Part shown: one piece after another, positions 61,538 through 64,000 of the stretch
Position numbering within the stretch: the first letter of the stretch is position 1
Layout: each line of letters begins with the position of its first letter
Assembly: GCF_023100905.1 (NCBI RefSeq)
Contig: NZ_CP064686.1
Coordinates: forward strand, 3,286,001 to 3,350,000
Source: Bradyrhizobium sp. 4
Lineage (GTDB): Bacteria; Pseudomonadota; Alphaproteobacteria; Rhizobiales; Xanthobacteraceae
Direction of reading: 5' to 3'
DNA: 64,000 nucleotides
The notes under the pieces: model-generated
Told to the model about the DNA's origin: nothing
The model's database searches: none
Seen by the model: only the letters and a program-made list of their open reading frames with translations
Program-made: the position numbers and the translations under genes

Positions 61538-63243
61538 GCGCGGACCGCGATCATTGCGTTCTCGTGTTTGCTCCGATCGGCCGTGATGGGGCGGCATCGG
61601 TCGAGCTTTTCCGCAATTCGAATCTCGTCGCAATCAATTGTCGTGGTCTGCCTGAACTGGTCAGCGAGATGTCGGCGGGAGTGGGCGCGGTCCTTCTCGC
61701 CGAGGAGGGCTTGTTCGGGAAGGATACCCAGCCGCTGGCACATTGGATCGAGCGGCAGCCGCCCTGGTCCGACCTGCCCTTTGTCATTCTCACCAGCCAC
61801 CGCGAGCAGCCGGCGGTGGTTGCTTGGCGCCGCAGCATCGTCGAGACACTCCGCAACGTTTCGCTGCTTGAACGTCCGGTTCAGCCGATCACGCTGACGA
61901 GCGCAATTCAATCCGCAATGCGGGCCCGCCGGCGGCAATATGAAATTCGAACCTTGCTGCAGGCGCGCGAGCGGACGGCCCAGGAGCTCGAGAAGCTCGT
62001 GGTCGAGCGCACCCGTGCTCTCGAGGAGGCCAATAAGCATCTGCGGGCCGAAATGGAAGAGCGCGCCCGGGTCGAGGAGACCCTTCGTCAAGCCCAGAAG
62101 ATCGAAGCCATCGGACAATTGACCGGCGGAGTAGCTCACGACTTCAATAATCTGCTGATGGTGATCTCCGGTGGATTGGACATGCTCGATCGGCAGACAG
62201 ATCCTGATCGGCGGCGTCGGCTGTTGCAGGGAATGGTTCAGGCGGCGCAGCGCGGTGCCGGCCTGACCCGGCAGCTTCTGGCTTTTTCACGGCGGCAGAA
62301 GCTCCGGCCCGAGGCCGTCGACATCGCATCGCAGATCGGCGGCATGCGCGAACTGCTCGATCGGAGCCTGAGAGGCGACGTTCACGTCGAGTTCGATTTT
62401 CCGGATGGTCTTTGGCCGGTGGAGGTCGATCCGGGAGAGCTCGAACTGGTCATTCTCAACCTGGCGGTCAACGCCCGCGATGCGATGCCGAACGGCGGCA
62501 CGATCGTTGTTCGTGGCGAGAACCTGGCCGGCTTCGACGAGGATGAAATTTCGGGCGATTACGTCCGCCTGTCCGTGGTCGACAGGGGTGTCGGGATGAG
62601 CCCCGAGATCCTGGCGCGGGTCTTCGAACCGTTCTTCACGACCAAGGATGTCGGGAAAGGCTCGGGCCTGGGGCTTGCGCAGGTGCACGGATTTGCGACG
62701 CAGTCACGCGGGATGGTTCGAATAAAATCGATCGTCGACGAGGGCACCAGCATCGAGCTCTATTTGCCGCGATCCAGGAATATTCCTTCGGGTGAACGGC
62801 ATCTCATCGACCTGAACAGGGCGCGTCCCAAGAAGGCTAATCATGGCCGGGTTCTCCTCGTCGAAGACGACGACGAGGTCGCCGCGCTGGTCAGCGAAAT
62901 GCTTGCGCAACTCGGTTACCAGGTCACGCGCGCGGCTAGTGCTGCGGCGGCCCTCGGTGCCCTAGCGGACGGCCGCTCCGTCGATCTGGTGTTTTCCGAT
63001 ATCATGATGCCGGGCGGCATGAACGGTGTCGAACTCGCGTCCGAGATAAAGAGGAGGCGAAGCGACATCCCGGTCCTGCTGACGAGCGGATACGCCGAAG
63101 CCGCGGTTCACGACGCCGAAATGGCCGGGATCCGGATCCTGTCGAAGCCCTACCACATCGACGAGCTCGCCGCAGCGCTCAGTGCTGCAAAATCGGACTT
63201 TGCGATAGCCACAGGAGCGGGTTTGGCGACGACTCGGGGCTGA
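61534..63243 (+). CDS. Hybrid sensor histidine kinase with receiver domain
   Basis: 569 residues. Residues 1-130 look like a receiver-shaped input without the phosphate aspartate; a coiled coil follows (about 142-190). H202 in GGVAHDFNNLL is the phosphorylated histidine, N313 (NLAVNARDAMP), VDRGVGM and GKGSGLGLAQVHGF form the ATPase, and a C-terminal receiver has D489 in LVFSDIMMPGG. It is co-translated with the KaiC-like ATPase, likely its input. No transmembrane segment, so it is cytoplasmic. No response regulator lies nearby, so phosphate probably goes to a shared phosphotransfer protein. Confidence 0.92.
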   Translation: MSADRDHCVLVFAPIGRDGAASVELFRNSNLVAINCRGLPELVSEMSAGVGAVLLAEEGLFGKDTQPLAHWIERQPPWSDLPFVILTSHREQPAVVAWRRSIVETLRNVSLLERPVQPITLTSAIQSAMRARRRQYEIRTLLQARERTAQELEKLVVERTRALEEANKHLRAEMEERARVEETLRQAQKIEAIGQLTGGVAHDFNNLLMVISGGLDMLDRQTDPDRRRRLLQGMVQAAQRGAGLTRQLLAFSRRQKLRPEAVDIASQIGGMRELLDRSLRGDVHVEFDFPDGLWPVEVDPGELELVILNLAVNARDAMPNGGTIVVRGENLAGFDEDEISGDYVRLSVVDRGVGMSPEILARVFEPFFTTKDVGKGSGLGLAQVHGFATQSRGMVRIKSIVDEGTSIELYLPRSRNIPSGERHLIDLNRARPKKANHGRVLLVEDDDEVAALVSEMLAQLGYQVTRAASAAAALGALADGRSVDLVFSDIMMPGGMNGVELASEIKRRRSDIPVLLTSGYAEAAVHDAEMAGIRILSKPYHIDELAAALSAAKSDFAIATGAGLATTRG

Positions 63244-63538
63244 CCACGCGCGCAACAATTACTGCCCGGGTTTATGGCTCGAGGGGCCCTGGGCGTTTGC
63301 GCGCTCGGCCGGTCGACGCCCGTCGCCGGGCGGCGTGCACATGCGGTAGCGTCTCAGTTGCGACGACACGGATTCGTTCTCTGCGAGTAGTCCATCTCTG
63401 CCGCTACGTCTGGGCTATGAGGACTGCAGAAATCGGCCCGCAAATGAAGCCACTTTCGGCCGCTTTTTAGCCCATTTCAGCCAAACTGTTGTTGGTTTCT
63501 CATTGCCGGGGCAGGGATCTTCAATTTGGAGCCCTGCA

Positions 63539-64000
63539 ATGTTCAAGGCGGTTCTTTCTGCGTGTCTCTTGGTTGCCCTCAGCTCCGTCGCTTCCGAAGC
63601 ACGGACTTATCGCATTCATCAAGTACCTGAATGCAACGTCACGATGCCCTGCGACTTCTCGTATGCGCAAACGCGCCGCGAGCGGACTTCCCGGTCCCCA
63701 CTGAATCCCAGGTCCTCGCTACAAGCCTATCGCGCGACGCAATTGACAGCGACCGACGCGGGCGGCGCCCCGACGACGAGCATCTCCGGCGCCCGCATCG
63801 TAGGCAGTCGTCCGGCAGGGTGTCCTTCATCCTTCTGCGGCTGCGGCGCGGCTCTGCGCGTGTTCGGCCGTATCGTGCCGGAATTGAATCTTGCGGCCAA
63901 TTGGCTGCGCTTCCCGCGGACATCACCCGCACCGGGAATGGTCGCAGCGCGACGTGGACATGTGTTCGTCCTCGAGCAGCACCTGGAAGGGGACACCTGG
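63539..64000 (+). CDS. Secreted hypothetical protein, 3' end beyond window
   Basis: Open for 154 codons to the window edge from ATG 63539 with GGAG seven bases upstream. Signal peptide about 1-20 (cleaved near ASEA). The mature part has several cysteines (CPSSFCGCG around 106-114) followed by PELNLAANWLRF, a pattern I recall from a conserved Rhizobiales secreted-protein family that usually reads RPRAWCGW...GPELNLARNW; its function is unknown to me. The length agrees with that family only in part, and the end is missing. Confidence 0.6.
   Translation, partial: MFKAVLSACLLVALSSVASEARTYRIHQVPECNVTMPCDFSYAQTRRERTSRSPLNPRSSLQAYRATQLTATDAGGAPTTSISGARIVGSRPAGCPSSFCGCGAALRVFGRIVPELNLAANWLRFPRTSPAPGMVAARRGHVFVLEQHLEGDTW

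Noticed and set aside
63244..63538. Intergenic stretch after the hybrid kinase
   Set aside because: Checked for a KaiB gene or small RNA; no coding frame with a ribosome site or clear hairpin was found.

Overview
The window is GC-rich, densely coded chromosomal DNA from an alphaproteobacterium, most likely Bradyrhizobium or a close member of the Nitrobacteraceae. This rests on codon use, on an IalB-type protein, on a KaiC-like/histidine kinase pair, on Irr-type iron boxes, and on four dispersed palindromic repeats of the kind I associate with Bradyrhizobium genomes. I see no rRNA, CRISPR array, prophage, insertion sequence or conjugation gene. One tRNA (Gln, CTG) is present. The assignment is recognition from memory, not a database result.

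Layout. (1) 1-4.4 kb: an RND multidrug pump (permease cut by the window edge, adaptor) divergent from its TetR-type regulator, with a perfect operator palindrome between them. (2) 4.4-7.2 kb: a frameshifted amidase and an RNase Z-like hydrolase. (3) 7.2-14.9 kb: an IclR regulator divergent from a tightly coupled acid-sugar operon (DHDPS-type aldolase, FAD oxidase, DUF1537 kinase, PdxA2-type dehydrogenase, iron alcohol dehydrogenase, Bug-type receptor). (4) 15.0-18.0 kb: tRNA-Gln and two convergent caspase-like (metacaspase) genes, one fused to an alpha/beta hydrolase and both ending in lysine-rich tails. (5) 18.1-24.6 kb: a DUF1428 protein, a decayed arylsulfatase tail, IalB and a second RND pump (MdtA/MdtC type). 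(6) 24.6-30.1 kb: an iron-uptake operon (TonB-dependent receptor, PiuC hydroxylase, ExbB, ExbD, TonB) behind three phased Irr-like boxes. (7) 30-43.8 kb: a site-2 protease and then a LacI-controlled sugar-acid locus (IlvD/Edd dehydratase, two SDRs, ABC importer, DenD-like dehydrogenase, 2-keto-3-deoxy sugar kinase and aldolase). (8) 43.8-48.2 kb: acyl-CoA genes (two thiolase-fold proteins, CaiB transferase, DUF35 protein). (9) 48.3-51.4 kb: small proteins, a MazG-like protein and a glutaminase fused to STAS and cyclic-nucleotide-binding domains. (10) 51.4-57.9 kb: a TAXI-type TRAP transporter, a biotin carrier protein, an IclR regulator and a carboxyltransferase. (11) 58-64 kb: a GMC oxidoreductase, the KaiC-like ATPase with a hybrid histidine kinase, and a truncated secreted protein.

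Taken together, the segment looks like a soil or rhizosphere catabolic region: separate regulator-transporter-enzyme modules for sugar acids and acyl-CoA or carboxylic acids, plus efflux and iron uptake. The least ordinary parts are the tandem metacaspase locus, the glutaminase-STAS-cNMP fusion, the KaiC-like/hybrid kinase pair without KaiB, and the Cys-less thiolase-fold protein paired with a DUF35 protein. Several starts differ from the longest open frame; the reasons are given in each entry.
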